Notes: generated from the sequence alone by a model not told the origin. Counted from the first letter of the stretch, positions 8,991-17,848 are shown. The stretch: DNA of 48,783 bases from Actinomadura syzygii (GCF_008085905.1 NZ_VSFF01000024.1:1-48783), one strand, 5' to 3'. Program-made: numbers and translations.

Positions 8991-9241
8991 TGGCACGTCC
9001 TTCATTAAGGTTGCCCAAAAATGCAAATTGGTGCAGCGCGCTCGGAGGGCGGGTGTTCCGTTGCGAACGTGATCATCTTCCCGTTTCGCGTCCGTCAGCG
9101 CAACATCGAGTTGGCCGTCAAGGCGACCAAATCAACTGCTTGATTCAGGGGGTGGGGCGTCTCGGTCGATGGTAGGAATAGCTATCAGAAATTGATCATT
9201 CAGGGTGCCAGGTGTGGCATGTTCGCTGGACGGTGATCGCA

Positions 9242-9604
9242 ATGAAGATGCGCCATACGGTTCTCGCGTTGACGGGTGCGGCAGTGACCGCGCTGACCGG
9301 ATTGTTCGCGGTGCTGCAGTGGGACGACGCCACCCAGGTCGCCCCCATGGTGTCCGCCGTCATCGCGGTCGGCTCTCTGGGGGTGACAGTTTGGGCAGCG
9401 CTCCCAGGATCCCGGGTGCGGTCCCGGTCCGACGCGCCGATCCGGGTGGCCCGGACCGGGACGGCGCGCGTCGGTACGGGTGGGACCGCCAACACCGGCG
9501 TGATGGGCTCCGCAGCAACGGTCCGCAGGGCCGAAGTGGAGGACACCGGCGAAGCCGAAGCTGGGGACGGTGGTGATGCCAACACCGGAGTTAAGGAAGG
9601 TTGA
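9242..9604 (+). CDS. Small two-helix membrane protein with TG-motif tail
   Basis: About 120 aa. Two hydrophobic helices lie near residues 5-25 (VLALTGAAVTALTGLFAVL) and 35-55 (APMVSAVIAVGSLGVTVW). A hydrophilic tail carries two copies of a Gly/Ala/Thr motif, TGTARVGTGGTANTGV (72-87) and TGEAEAGDGGDANTGV (102-117). The same motif opens the NACHT protein that starts 28 nt downstream. The ATG at 9242 has a modest GGACGG upstream; an in-frame GTG at 9212 is an alternative. I recognise no enzyme domain. From context (membrane helices, shared tag, NLR-like neighbour) I infer a membrane effector or anchor recruited by the NACHT protein. Confidence 0.75.
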   Translation: MKMRHTVLALTGAAVTALTGLFAVLQWDDATQVAPMVSAVIAVGSLGVTVWAALPGSRVRSRSDAPIRVARTGTARVGTGGTANTGVMGSAATVRRAEVEDTGEAEAGDGGDANTGVKEG

Positions 9605-9698
9605 CCGTAGCTACCGCGGGGCTGGTCGCACCATGAACACCAGTGACACCGGAGACGCTTCGGCATCCGGCGACGGCGGCATCGCAAGCAGCGGGTGG
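9455..9698 (+). repeat. Three copies of a TG-motif across two genes
   Basis: Coding repeats at 9455-9502 and 9545-9592 (90 bp apart, end of the small membrane protein) and at 9648-9698 (start of the NACHT protein). The shared protein pattern is TGxAxAxGxGGxAxTG, with a preceding Asp in copies two and three. At DNA level copies one and two share GCCAACACCGG. The copies are in the correct frame of each gene, so the likeness is at protein level. Confidence 0.8.
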
Positions 9699-12308
9699 CT
9701 GTCCATCAAGAACAGGAACATCACCTTCCTCAACGTGACGATCGGCCGAGGACCCGGCCGACGTCGGCGTCGCCGGGGCCGCCTTACCGCCAGGGAACTC
9801 GACGAGATCGCGGATGAACTGTCCGGTGCGGTCAAGGAGCAACTCAGGGACGAGCAGCAAAAGCGGATCAAGCCGCTACCGCTGCGGCTCTCAAGGACCC
9901 GTCGCAGAGATGTGGAGAATCCCGTCCCCGGGATCATTCCTGAGGAGGACCACGAGCGTTGGAACTCGGAGTTCGTCTCCGACGATCTGGCCCCCCTGAT
10001 CGATGCGTTCGCACGCCTGCCGCACCGGCGGCTGGCGATCCTCGGGGAGGGCGGCGCGGGCAAGACGGAGCTGGCCAGGAATCTTGCGATCGCGTTACTG
10101 GAACGGCGCGAACGGCGGGCGAAGCGGCCGGAGGAGGAGCAGGACGAGGCCGAACGCCTGCCCGTGGCGATCCTGCTGTCGCTTGGTGACGGGGAGTTGC
10201 GCGAGGAGCGGTTGGACGACTGGATCGCCAGCCAACTGGTCGACAAGTACGGGCTCTACGTGGGGGACCGCGCCCTCGCCCGGGACTTGGTGCGCACCGG
10301 AAGGGTGCTGCCCGTCCTCGACGGCCTGGAGAGCTGGGGCGGGTCCACCGCCAGAACGGTGTCGCAGCTCAACGAGGCCGACCGTCCGGTGATCGTCACC
10401 TGCCGGGTCCGGGAGTATGAGGAGGCGCTCACTCGGACGGAAGGGAAGGGCGGACGCTACCACCCGGTGCTGCTCGGCGCTCCCGTCTTGGAGGTCCTAC
10501 CCGTCGGCTCCGACGAGACCGAGCGCCACCTACGCGACATGACGCCGCCGCGCTGGGCGGACAAGTGGGATCGCGTGTTCGCAAATATGAAGGAGCACCC
10601 CGAGGGTCCCCTGGCCGAGGCGCTGTCGACACCGCTCATGGTCTGGCTGGCGGCCAGCATCTACGCCGACCGCGCCCACGATCCCGACGAGCTGATCGGC
10701 CTCGGGGACCGTGCGGCCGTCGAGGAGCGCCTGCTGGACCAGCTCATCCCCGCCGCGTTCGACGAGGACGCCGACCGAGCACGGCGCTACCTGGGCTTTC
10801 TCGCCTTCGCCATGCGGCACCTGGCGACCACCAAGATCGCTTGGTGGCAGCTGACCAGAATCACCCCGCTGCCCGTGACAGGAGGCGCGTTCGCCACCGC
10901 TGGCGGATTGCTGACCGGCCTGGGGGTCATGGTCGGCGTCGGGCTGGGCCGCGCCATCGAGGTCGGTCTCGAACTCGGACCGGTAGCCGGGATCGACGCG
11001 GGGCTCTGGGCCGCCCGGGACTTCGGCGGCGTCGCGCTGGGGCTCGGGCTCGTCGCCGCCGCCGCGATCGGCACCGCTGCCTGGCAGGCCGCTAAGAGCC
11101 CACCCGAACCGGTGGTGATGGCGTGGCGCCGCAGGCGCAAGTCGGGCCCCCTGCTACCCAGGCTTACGGGCGGCCTGCGGGTGGGGATCATCGGGGCGTC
11201 CGCATTCGCTCTCGCGGTCATGGCCCTCTTCGGCTTTTCCGCGGCCTGGCCGGTCGCGCTGGTAGGCCTCATTGTCGCCCCGTTCGCGAGCGGGATCGGT
11301 GTGATCCCGGGGCTGCATACCCAGACCGACACCACCAGGGCCGTGCTGCCGTCCGGCGTTCTGGTGCAGGACCGCCGCGCGGTGCTGGTGAACATGCTCG
11401 TCAGCGGCCTGCTAGCGGGGCTCCCCGCCGCGCTGGCCGTTGAGCTCCTCGTCCGCCCATCCGATCTGCCCCCGCCCTTCGCCGCGGCCTTCACGATCGG
11501 CATCACCATCGCTGTCTACCGGGCGACGCAGGCGGCGTGGGCGCACTTCCTGGTCACCCGGATTTGGCTCGCATGCTTCCGCCGACTGCCCCTGCATCTG
11601 ATGAAGTTCCTGGACGGCGCCTTCCGCGACGACAACGGCAGGCCGGTGCTACGGCGCGTCGGGGGCGTGTACCAGTTCCGGCACGAGCGTCATGAATCCC
11701 GGCTCGCGGCCAGCGTGGAACCGTCCGGACGGGCCGCGACCCTACGCCGAACAGGTCGGACGAGAACGGCGAGCGTGCTGCTCAGCATGACCGTGGCGGC
11801 GATCGCTGCGACAGGCGCGGTGGCCGGGCTGCTGCATGGTGCCCGCGGCGCCAGGTGCGACGAGCGCCGCCCGGTCGCATCACCGCTTGTCCAGAACCGC
11901 AGCGGGTGCGTGCTGCGCCCGTCGACCAGTGTCTTCAAAAACCATCTCGACAAGATCGATCTGGACACAGGCGAGCCAGGCCACGGTGGGACCGAGGTCC
12001 TCATCGGCTACCGCCGCAAGGGCGGCCCGGCCGAGATCATCCTGAACTTCCATGACATCAGCAACGCCTCAAGAGTGCCGGGCTTCGTCAAGATCGCTCG
12101 TGACCAGCCGGCCGGGGCCGCGGAATGCCGTGCCCTTCTGCGGAACAGAGCCGCTCGCGTGAGCCGGTTCAATAATGCCGACCTGGGCCAAGGCGACAGG
12201 CTCTGTGTGAAGACTGACCAGGGCCGGATCGCCCTAGTGCACGTCCAGGAAATGATGGCGGCGCCGAACCCGCGGTTGGTGATCGCTTTCCAAGTATGGG
12301 ACAGATGA
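9633..12308 (+). CDS. Membrane-anchored NACHT NTPase (NLR-like)
   Basis: About 891 aa from the ATG at 9633. Order: TG-motif tag (residues 6-22), an Arg-rich stretch (42-50), a helical linker, then a NACHT module. The P-loop GEGGAGKT is at 138-145 and the Walker B-like RVLPVLDGLE has Asp230. A helical region to ~400 follows, then a membrane domain of about 7-9 hydrophobic segments between ~410 and 660. It ends with YQFRHERHE, seen in related actinomycete NACHT proteins where the helical domain closes, plus one more helix and an extracytoplasmic-looking tail. NACHT proteins are STAND switches that oligomerise on sensing a trigger; several bacterial ones defend against phage. The extra 5' frame to 9570 overlaps the upstream gene and is not used. 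Trigger and effector output are unknown. Confidence 0.85.
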   Translation: MNTSDTGDASASGDGGIASSGWLSIKNRNITFLNVTIGRGPGRRRRRRGRLTARELDEIADELSGAVKEQLRDEQQKRIKPLPLRLSRTRRRDVENPVPGIIPEEDHERWNSEFVSDDLAPLIDAFARLPHRRLAILGEGGAGKTELARNLAIALLERRERRAKRPEEEQDEAERLPVAILLSLGDGELREERLDDWIASQLVDKYGLYVGDRALARDLVRTGRVLPVLDGLESWGGSTARTVSQLNEADRPVIVTCRVREYEEALTRTEGKGGRYHPVLLGAPVLEVLPVGSDETERHLRDMTPPRWADKWDRVFANMKEHPEGPLAEALSTPLMVWLAASIYADRAHDPDELIGLGDRAAVEERLLDQLIPAAFDEDADRARRYLGFLAFAMRHLATTKIAWWQLTRITPLPVTGGAFATAGGLLTGLGVMVGVGLGRAIEVGLELGPVAGIDAGLWAARDFGGVALGLGLVAAAAIGTAAWQAAKSPPEPVVMAWRRRRKSGPLLPRLTGGLRVGIIGASAFALAVMALFGFSAAWPVALVGLIVAPFASGIGVIPGLHTQTDTTRAVLPSGVLVQDRRAVLVNMLVSGLLAGLPAALAVELLVRPSDLPPPFAAAFTIGITIAVYRATQAAWAHFLVTRIWLACFRRLPLHLMKFLDGAFRDDNGRPVLRRVGGVYQFRHERHESRLAASVEPSGRAATLRRTGRTRTASVLLSMTVAAIAATGAVAGLLHGARGARCDERRPVASPLVQNRSGCVLRPSTSVFKNHLDKIDLDTGEPGHGGTEVLIGYRRKGGPAEIILNFHDISNASRVPGFVKIARDQPAGAAECRALLRNRAARVSRFNNADLGQGDRLCVKTDQGRIALVHVQEMMAAPNPRLVIAFQVWDR

Positions 12309-13834
12309 TGGGAACGTCTGACCACTCCCAGGCCCGCTGGTGGACGCTCGCGGTGTTCTGCTGGCTGGCGATGGTCACGACGCTGGACGCGACCCTGGTC
12401 AACGTCGCCCTTCCCGTAATTGGGAGCATGCCGGGTGCCGATACCGCCGCGCTGTCCTGGGTCGTGAACGCCTACACACTGGCCCTGGCGGGGCTGCTCG
12501 CCCTCGGCGGTGCCACCGCCGACCGCATCGGCCGCAAGACCTCACTGTATATCGGCCTAGCACTCCTCATCGCCGGATCAGCCTGTGCCGCGCGGGCCGA
12601 CTCCGTACCCACGCTGATCGCCGGGCGCGGGGTCATGGGTGCCGGTGCGGCATTCGTGATCCCCACCGGCCTATCGACCATCAGCGCCGTCTTCGACGTC
12701 TCGAACAGAGCGCTCGCCTCTGGAGTACTGGGAGCGGCCGGTCTCCTCGGAGCACCGCTCGGCCCGCTGCTCGGGGGTGTACTGCTGGACCTGTTCTCCT
12801 GGCCGAGCGTGTTCCTCCTCAACGTCGCCCTCCTCATCCCGCCCACGCTGCTGGCCTGGAAACTCGTTCCGGAGACGCGGGCACGGAAGGAGGACACGCG
12901 CCCGTTCGACTGGCGCGGCGCCACACTGGCGACCGCCGGGACAAGCGCGCTGGTGTGGGCAATCGTGGGCCTACCCGGGAATGACTGGCTCTCCCTGCGA
13001 GTCCTGGGACTCACGGCTACAGGCACAACGATCCTTGCGGCCTTCGTCGCCTGGCAGCGGCGCGCTCGCGAGCCGATGCTCGACCTGCAAGGTCTGAACC
13101 GGGTCCTGGCCGCCGGTGTCACCGTGCTGTTCTGGTGCTACTTCGCGCTACTGGGAAGCCTCTTCGTGCTGACGCAGTACCTGCAACTCGTCCTCGATTA
13201 CCGGCCTCTCGAGGCGGGGGTGGGGGTCCTGCCAGTCGTGGCCACGACGGTCGTCGCGTTCCTGGCCGCAGGCAAGCTGGCCGACCACTGGGGCCTGCGG
13301 GCAGTGGTGTTGTCAGGCCTGGTGCTCGTCGCAGCAGGCCTGGTGGTGATGTCGGCGGCGACACCGGACTCCGGTTTCGGCATCGTACTCGCGGCATTGC
13401 TGCTGGTGGGGCTCGGTATGGGCACAATCCTGCCGCTTGTACCGCTGGCAATGATCAACACGCAGCCGCAGGAAAAGGCCGGGGCCGTGTCCGCCATCGC
13501 GGACACCGGCCGCTATCTCGGAGGCACGTTCGGGACAGCGGTCCTCGGTAGCATAACCGCCTTGCATTTTCGCGCGGACATGACCGGTGCGACGAGCGGA
13601 CAGGCGGCGAGCGAACTGACCGCCGCAATCAGGGCCTCCGCCGAGATGGGTGGCGGCTCCGGCCAAGCCCTGCGGGAAACCGCGTCCACCGCCTACACGG
13701 CCGGGATGGCGACCGCCCACCTGGTGGCGGCAGCGCTGATCGTGGTGGCGATCCCGGCCGCGCTGTTCCTGCCCGCCTTCAAGCAGGCGGACCCATGGCC
13801 AGCCCCCGCGCTGGGCGCCAACGGGGGATCATGA
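12305..13834 (+). CDS. MFS drug/proton antiporter, DHA2 (14-TMS) type
   Basis: About 509 aa. The opening helix WWTLAVFCWLAMVTTLDATLVNVALPVI is the classic EmrB/QacA start with its LDATLVNVALP motif. The loop motif GGATADRIGRKTSL is MFS motif A, and GAPLGPLLGGVL matches the motif C-like antiporter block. Roughly 14 hydrophobic helices follow. Such proteins export hydrophobic drugs or metabolites using the proton gradient. The ATG at 12305 overlaps the NACHT stop as ATGA, so the two are probably translationally coupled, which is unusual for an NLR-like gene. It could be part of the immune module, for example as a membrane effector, or a passenger; the sequence alone does not decide. Confidence 0.9.
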   Translation: MMGTSDHSQARWWTLAVFCWLAMVTTLDATLVNVALPVIGSMPGADTAALSWVVNAYTLALAGLLALGGATADRIGRKTSLYIGLALLIAGSACAARADSVPTLIAGRGVMGAGAAFVIPTGLSTISAVFDVSNRALASGVLGAAGLLGAPLGPLLGGVLLDLFSWPSVFLLNVALLIPPTLLAWKLVPETRARKEDTRPFDWRGATLATAGTSALVWAIVGLPGNDWLSLRVLGLTATGTTILAAFVAWQRRAREPMLDLQGLNRVLAAGVTVLFWCYFALLGSLFVLTQYLQLVLDYRPLEAGVGVLPVVATTVVAFLAAGKLADHWGLRAVVLSGLVLVAAGLVVMSAATPDSGFGIVLAALLLVGLGMGTILPLVPLAMINTQPQEKAGAVSAIADTGRYLGGTFGTAVLGSITALHFRADMTGATSGQAASELTAAIRASAEMGGGSGQALRETASTAYTAGMATAHLVAAALIVVAIPAALFLPAFKQADPWPAPALGANGGS

Positions 13835-13993
13835 GCAACAAATCCCGATGTAGTTGGCCAATGTCGTTTAGCTTGTGATCAAGGTCTGCTCCGGGGTGGG
13901 CAGGAGCTTGATGGTGGGTGGTCCTGCGTGCAGCCCACTGCTCGAGGCAGTCCGAACCCGAATCGGAGAGCTTCACCAATCCAATTACCTTTT

Positions 13994-14785
13994 TCAACGC
14001 GCCCGATAGTACCCCTTATGTGTATTCATCTTGATGAATTCCATCAGATGCTCGCGGGAAATAAACTTGCGCGACCCTATGGAAATCCACTCGATGTCCC
14101 CCTGGTTCATCATCTGGTACAGGGTTGAGTAGCTGATGCCGAGTGCCTTCGCCGCATCCTTGATGCTGAGCAGCAGCGGCCCTTCCTTCGATAGGTGTGT
14201 CGGCCCGATCACGGTGGTCTGCTCGGCTTCGATCACGTCGACCTCCGAGGTGGTCGTCTTCCACGAGCCGAAGTAGCCATAGGGACGATCGAACTCTTCC
14301 TGTACCTTGGCCGCGGCGTCCTCCTCATTGACGGCTCGCACAAAGCGTTCGGCCACTTGGACCCGCGTCACCACGACCTTGTAGCGCATGTATGTCTCCC
14401 TGATCTCCCGTTTCGTTTGCCTGACCACGGTGGGGTTGCCGCGGCTGGCGACGCGTCTCATGGCACCCGCGGTAGCATCCGGTACCAGGTCAGCAGCAGG
14501 GGCGTCTGTGTGCCTTCTCCGGCTAGGGGGCCGTTCGTCCTCAGAACGTTCGGCTTGGAATACGGGATTCGGCTTATACGAACCGTGCTCGATGTAGTAC
14601 TTGCCGGCCTCGGTGATAGTGGCTGTCCAGATCTTGCGCTTGCGCCTGACTTCGACAAGACCACGGCTCTCCAGCGCACGAGCGGTGTGTTTGTGCGTCT
14701 CATCCGCCCACAAACGCTCGGGACAGCCGTCCGCAATCCAGCGTAGGGTGTCGACCTGGCGATCCGTCAGCCTCTGGCGAGTCAC
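13994..14785 (-). CDS. DNA-binding protein with excisionase-type HTH
   Basis: 263 aa from a GTG at 14785. The N-terminal ~75 residues (LTDRQVDTLRWIADGCPE, then HTARALESRGLVEVRRKRKIW and ITEAGKYYIEHG) look like a winged-helix 'bottom-turn' domain. They are clearly paralogous to the start of the next gene to the right. A variable linker and an alpha/beta middle (MRYKVVVTRVQVAERFVRAV) follow. The last ~50 residues, LLSIKDAAKALGISYSTLYQMM, are a MerR/excisionase-type helix-turn-helix ending in a recognition segment (ISIGSRKFISREHL). Such fusions are common in actinomycetes near mobile or accessory DNA; no precise function is known to me. It probably binds DNA as a regulator or recombination directionality factor. 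Confidence 0.7.
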   Translation of the reverse strand: MTRQRLTDRQVDTLRWIADGCPERLWADETHKHTARALESRGLVEVRRKRKIWTATITEAGKYYIEHGSYKPNPVFQAERSEDERPPSRRRHTDAPAADLVPDATAGAMRRVASRGNPTVVRQTKREIRETYMRYKVVVTRVQVAERFVRAVNEEDAAAKVQEEFDRPYGYFGSWKTTTSEVDVIEAEQTTVIGPTHLSKEGPLLLSIKDAAKALGISYSTLYQMMNQGDIEWISIGSRKFISREHLMEFIKMNTHKGYYRAR

Positions 14786-15015
14786 GGGGAGCAGTTCACC
14801 ACATCACAGGACGGCATGTGAGTAAGTGGATAACTTCCACCGCGTAATGTGGAGACGGCGCACTACGAGCGGGATTTATCCTGGCAGTCTGTCGCAGTTT
14901 GGCGTTATTGCGCCTACCTGATCCGATTTCTCGAATGCAGCCTCCGCCGGATTGCCCGGTCGGCGGCTGCCTTGCGCCCTGGCAATCGCGGAATCTGTCG
15001 TGACGCACGGCCAGC

Positions 15016-16466
15016 TCAGCGCCACCCTCGTCCTACGTGTGAGCCGTACGGGCTCCAGCCATCGAGGAAGCGTTCGAGGTCGCTGTGTGCCAGCTTTGGG
15101 ATCGCGGGCATGGCAGGCGGTACCGACAGGGGGTCCATCCTCCGGCGGTAGTCCTGAGCCCAGTCCAGCCATGCCCACGCAGCCTCCCTTTCAGCCTCTT
15201 CCGGCAACGTTTCGATCTTGGCCCGCATCGCAGTCAGGTAGGCGTCCAGTGCCTCTGCGGTCTGCCAGCAAGAGAGTTGCTTGTGCAGAATCTTGGCGCG
15301 ACAGTCCTCACGGAAGGCAGCTTCGGCTCGTTCCATTGCGACCTCCCACTGTCGCTGCCGTTCGGCCTCCTTGTGTTCTTCCTCCAAACGCTGCTGCTCA
15401 GCGAAACCGGCACGTAGTTCCAGTTCCTGAAGGATCTGTGGAAGCAGTTCTTCCAGCTGGACCTTGGTGCTGTCCGACCAGTTGGAGTGGCGGTACTGAC
15501 GCCCGTTGGCGAGGGAGATGGTCAGGCGATCGCTTGGCTTGTCGGGATCCGGTACCAGGACTCACGTTCGGCACGACGTAACTCCGTGGCCGTAGGCACA
15601 TGCTCGACCTTGTGGTACTGCTGGGTGAGATGTACTCCGAAATCATGTCCGGAGATCCTCACCGTGAGCAGTCCTTCGCCAGAAGAGTCGCATCGCGGAG
15701 AGCGGCTGGCATGGCTGGCGAGCCGAACCGTATGGCCACGGCGCTCGGCCTCAGTGATGAGTGCCTGAAGGAGGCGGCACGCTCGACTCCTTACCTGCGT
15801 GGTCACGCGGAGCAGATCTGTGTCGCCCTTGAGCGCTGCCACGATCTTGTGTGGTTTACACAGGTGCCCGGGTACGGAGATCGGTGCCAGGACTGCGGTC
15901 ATCCACTCCGGAGGATCCTGCAGGCGGATGATCCGTTCCCCCCAAGTCCTGCCGCGCTCGATGACGAGCAGCTTCCCCTCTGGAACCTTGCCATGCCGGA
16001 TAGCAGCGGCAACTCGCTGATCATAATTGGTCTTCTCCTCCTGGCCGTTGACGCGGAGCTCACCGCCAGCAGCGATTACATTTTCGGTGACCGAAATCCG
16101 CTTTGCTGACTCGACTCGCCGAGCGTTCTCAGAAGTCGCAGAAACCCCCGCTCCGTCAGTTTTCTTGGGAGCATGTTGCGCAGGGATTTCTGATCGAGAT
16201 TCTTGGGAGCCTGACAGCGGGAACTTCCGGCTTGTCCAGAAGCCGTGTGGATAGTCACCGTGTTTGATGTAGTGGCGTCCAGCGTCCGTGGCCTCGGCGC
16301 GCCAGGCGCCCTCCTGCTTGGAGATCTTCACCAGTCTCCGATCTTGCAAAGCGACAGCGATTCGCTTATAGGAATGCCCCTCTATTGCACCTTCCGGACA
16401 TCCCTGGCAAATCCACCGTAGAACCTCAAGCTGCCCATCATTCAATGGCACGGAGAAGTCAACCAT
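15016..16466 (-). pseudogene. Winged-helix-start protein, interrupted by one frameshift
   Basis: The N-terminal domain (LNDGQLEVLRWICQGCPEG, then YKRIAVALQDRRLVKI and DAGRHYIKHGDYP) is paralogous to that of the 13,994-14,785 gene; aligning the two favours the ATG at 16466. The body continues to RAERESWYRI near 15550, then hits a stop at 15522. The adjacent frame carries on smoothly from there (PDKPSDRLTISLANGRQYRH, then a Glu-rich helix LEELLPQILQELELRA) to a stop at 15016, ending in LAHSDLERFLDGWSPYG. One missing base in the run read as GGGATC around 15545-15550 explains the break. The intact product would be about 480 aa. It is either a recent pseudogene or a sequencing error. Function unknown; no catalytic motif seen. 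Confidence 0.65.
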
Positions 16467-16610
16467 CCCTCTAGTCGACCACATCGGCCTGCCATCAACC
16501 TTGCAAACGCTCACGATGCTGCAGCATTCCCCTCATGACACGGAGTCTCACCGAAGGGGATGCTGGAGACATCACGTAAGCTGATCAGGGCTTTAAAGGG
16601 GCATGTTTCG

Positions 16611-16629
16611 ACTGATCTCCCAGATCAGT
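16611..16629. repeat. 8-bp palindrome, possible operator
   Basis: ACTGATCT and AGATCAGT flank a CCC spacer, a perfect 8-bp dyad. It lies 145 nt upstream of the winged-helix gene that starts at 16466, in an otherwise gene-free stretch. Its size suits a dimeric repressor site, but no regulator can be assigned. Confidence 0.4.
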
Positions 16630-17052
16630 TAGGCTGGAGAACACGCCGCTGCAGCCAGGCGCCGGGCTACATACCGACGATGATCCGGTATGGATCACTG
16701 ATGGGACGGCGGGGCATGTGTAAATGGTTGTGATCGCTCCACCGGCACGTCCCCGCTCCTTCAGGGGGTACGAACCTGCCTGGGATGGTGAGCCGGGCAC
16801 CGGGGGCAATTGGGGCATGCGCCGGTCTGCATGGAATCCCATAGGGGTACACAGAGCATGGGCGCCCAGCGAAAGGCGCCCGGAGGCGCAAATCGCCCCG
16901 AATCGGTCTGGCCGCGTCCACCGAGACGCCCCCACGGGTCGCCGTCTGCAGGCGCAGCCGCTATTTACCTTGCGCACACCGTACCGGTGGCGGTGATGTG
17001 GTGTGGGTTTACTGGGCGTGTCGCCCCTCGGACACATACCTTCCTCTCACAC

Positions 17053-17086
17053 AGTGCGGGCATCGAGGCATACCTCGGCCCGCACT
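17053..17086. terminator. Terminator-like stem-loop
   Basis: AGTGCGGGC (17053-17061) pairs with GCCCGCACT (17078-17086). Inside it CGAGG (17064-17068) pairs with CCTCG (17073-17077) around a CATA loop, giving 14 base pairs with one 2-nt bulge. It lies 53 nt beyond the hxlR-type stop at 17140 and can end that minus-strand transcript. There is no strong T-tract, as is common in actinomycetes. Confidence 0.55.
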
Positions 17087-17139
17087 TCTGCTTTTCGGGG
17101 AAAAGGCGGAGGCCGAGTTCGGCGGGGCGGGGCCGCTCG

Positions 17140-17799
17140 TTACGGGGTGGTGGGGTGGTCGTTGCGGGGGATCGTGTGGAGTAGGCGGCGGATGGCTGAT
17201 AGGTCTCCTACTACGGCGATGCTGCCGTTGGCGCGCGCGGTTTCGAGGGTGGACGGGTCGTTCAGCAGGGTGCTGAGCGTCTTGGGGTCCGCGCGTAGCG
17301 AGGCGTCCGCTGTCGCCGTCTCTCCGGCTTGCACGCGTAGGCGCCCGTCCGCCAGACGTACTGTCCAGACCCGGCCTCCGAGGTCCAGGCGGCAGACCGT
17401 AGGCGGTGCCTTGGGATCGGGTCGGGCGGCGTCCTCTAGGAAGATCAGCACGGAGCTGGCGCTGAGCGCGGACGGCTCGGGGGGCTGGGGCGCGTCGACT
17501 CCCCATTCGCCCAGGCCCCGGACGATCGGTTCCAGGTTCCGGCCCCATTCGGTGAGCTGGTAGGCCGTCGAACCTTCCGTTTCCGCCGGTCCGCGGTGAA
17601 TCACTCCGTTGTTCTCGAGTTCCCGTAGTCGGTCGGCGAGCACGTTCGAGCTGACGTGGGGCAGCGCGTGCCGCAGCTCCGAGAATCGTTGGGGCGTCAG
17701 GAGCAGCTCGCGGACGATCAGCAGGGCCCACCGCTCCCCGACGACGTCGAGGGCCCGGGCGACCCCGCAGGAGTCCCGATAGCTGCGGCTGGTCGGCAT
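17140..17799 (-). CDS. HxlR-family regulator with SCP2-like C-domain
   Basis: 219 aa. Residues 1-100 form an HxlR/MarR-like winged helix: CGVARALDVVGERWALLIVRELLL, then RFSELRHALPHVSSNVLADRLRELE and a wing ending YQLTEWG. Cys at position ~10 is the position often involved in sensing in HxlR proteins. The remaining ~110 residues (LADGRLRVQAGE, then ADPKTLSTLL, then ANGSIAVVGD) resemble an SCP2-type lipid-binding fold, a common partner in actinomycete HxlR proteins. The ATG at 17799 is set by the GAGAAGAGGAG Shine-Dalgarno upstream. It is divergent from an SDR-MFS operon with an inverted-repeat operator between, so it most likely represses that operon and itself. Confidence 0.88.
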   Translation of the reverse strand: MPTSRSYRDSCGVARALDVVGERWALLIVRELLLTPQRFSELRHALPHVSSNVLADRLRELENNGVIHRGPAETEGSTAYQLTEWGRNLEPIVRGLGEWGVDAPQPPEPSALSASSVLIFLEDAARPDPKAPPTVCRLDLGGRVWTVRLADGRLRVQAGETATADASLRADPKTLSTLLNDPSTLETARANGSIAVVGDLSAIRRLLHTIPRNDHPTTP

Positions 17800-17828
17800 G
17801 GTCACACTCCTCTTCTCGCTCGATCCTA

Positions 17829-17848
17829 AACTACTGCCAGATGTAGTT
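17829..17848. promoter_or_regulatory. HxlR-type operator AACTAC-N8-GTAGTT
   Basis: A perfect 6-bp inverted repeat with an 8-nt spacer in the 134-bp divergent region between the HxlR gene and the SDR gene. Spacing and the ACTA/TAGT core fit sites of the HxlR family. It lies 30 nt from the hxlR-type start and 86 nt from the SDR start, suitable to control both directions. Confidence 0.65.

Larger units (their letters stand above)
16467..17139. other. Gene-free stretch with several hairpins
   Basis: About 670 bases with no supportable protein. Notable structures are the palindrome at 16611-16629, a GGGCGCC/GGCGCCC hairpin (16860-16866 with 16875-16881, 8-nt loop) and the terminator-like stem at 17053-17086. 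The base composition is somewhat more AT-rich than its neighbours at 16540-16740. It could hold the promoter of the leftward gene and perhaps a small RNA. Confidence 0.45.

Noticed and set aside
13840..13930. Minus-strand KLLPTPEQ, reminiscent of the start of TnpB-type transposase proteins
   Set aside because: Only about ten residues match and a stop follows at once; no further TnpB motif, RuvC residues or element ends are visible.
15522..15555. Programmed ribosomal frameshift in the winged-helix gene
   Set aside because: No slippery heptamer or downstream stem is evident; a missing base in a G run is the simpler explanation.
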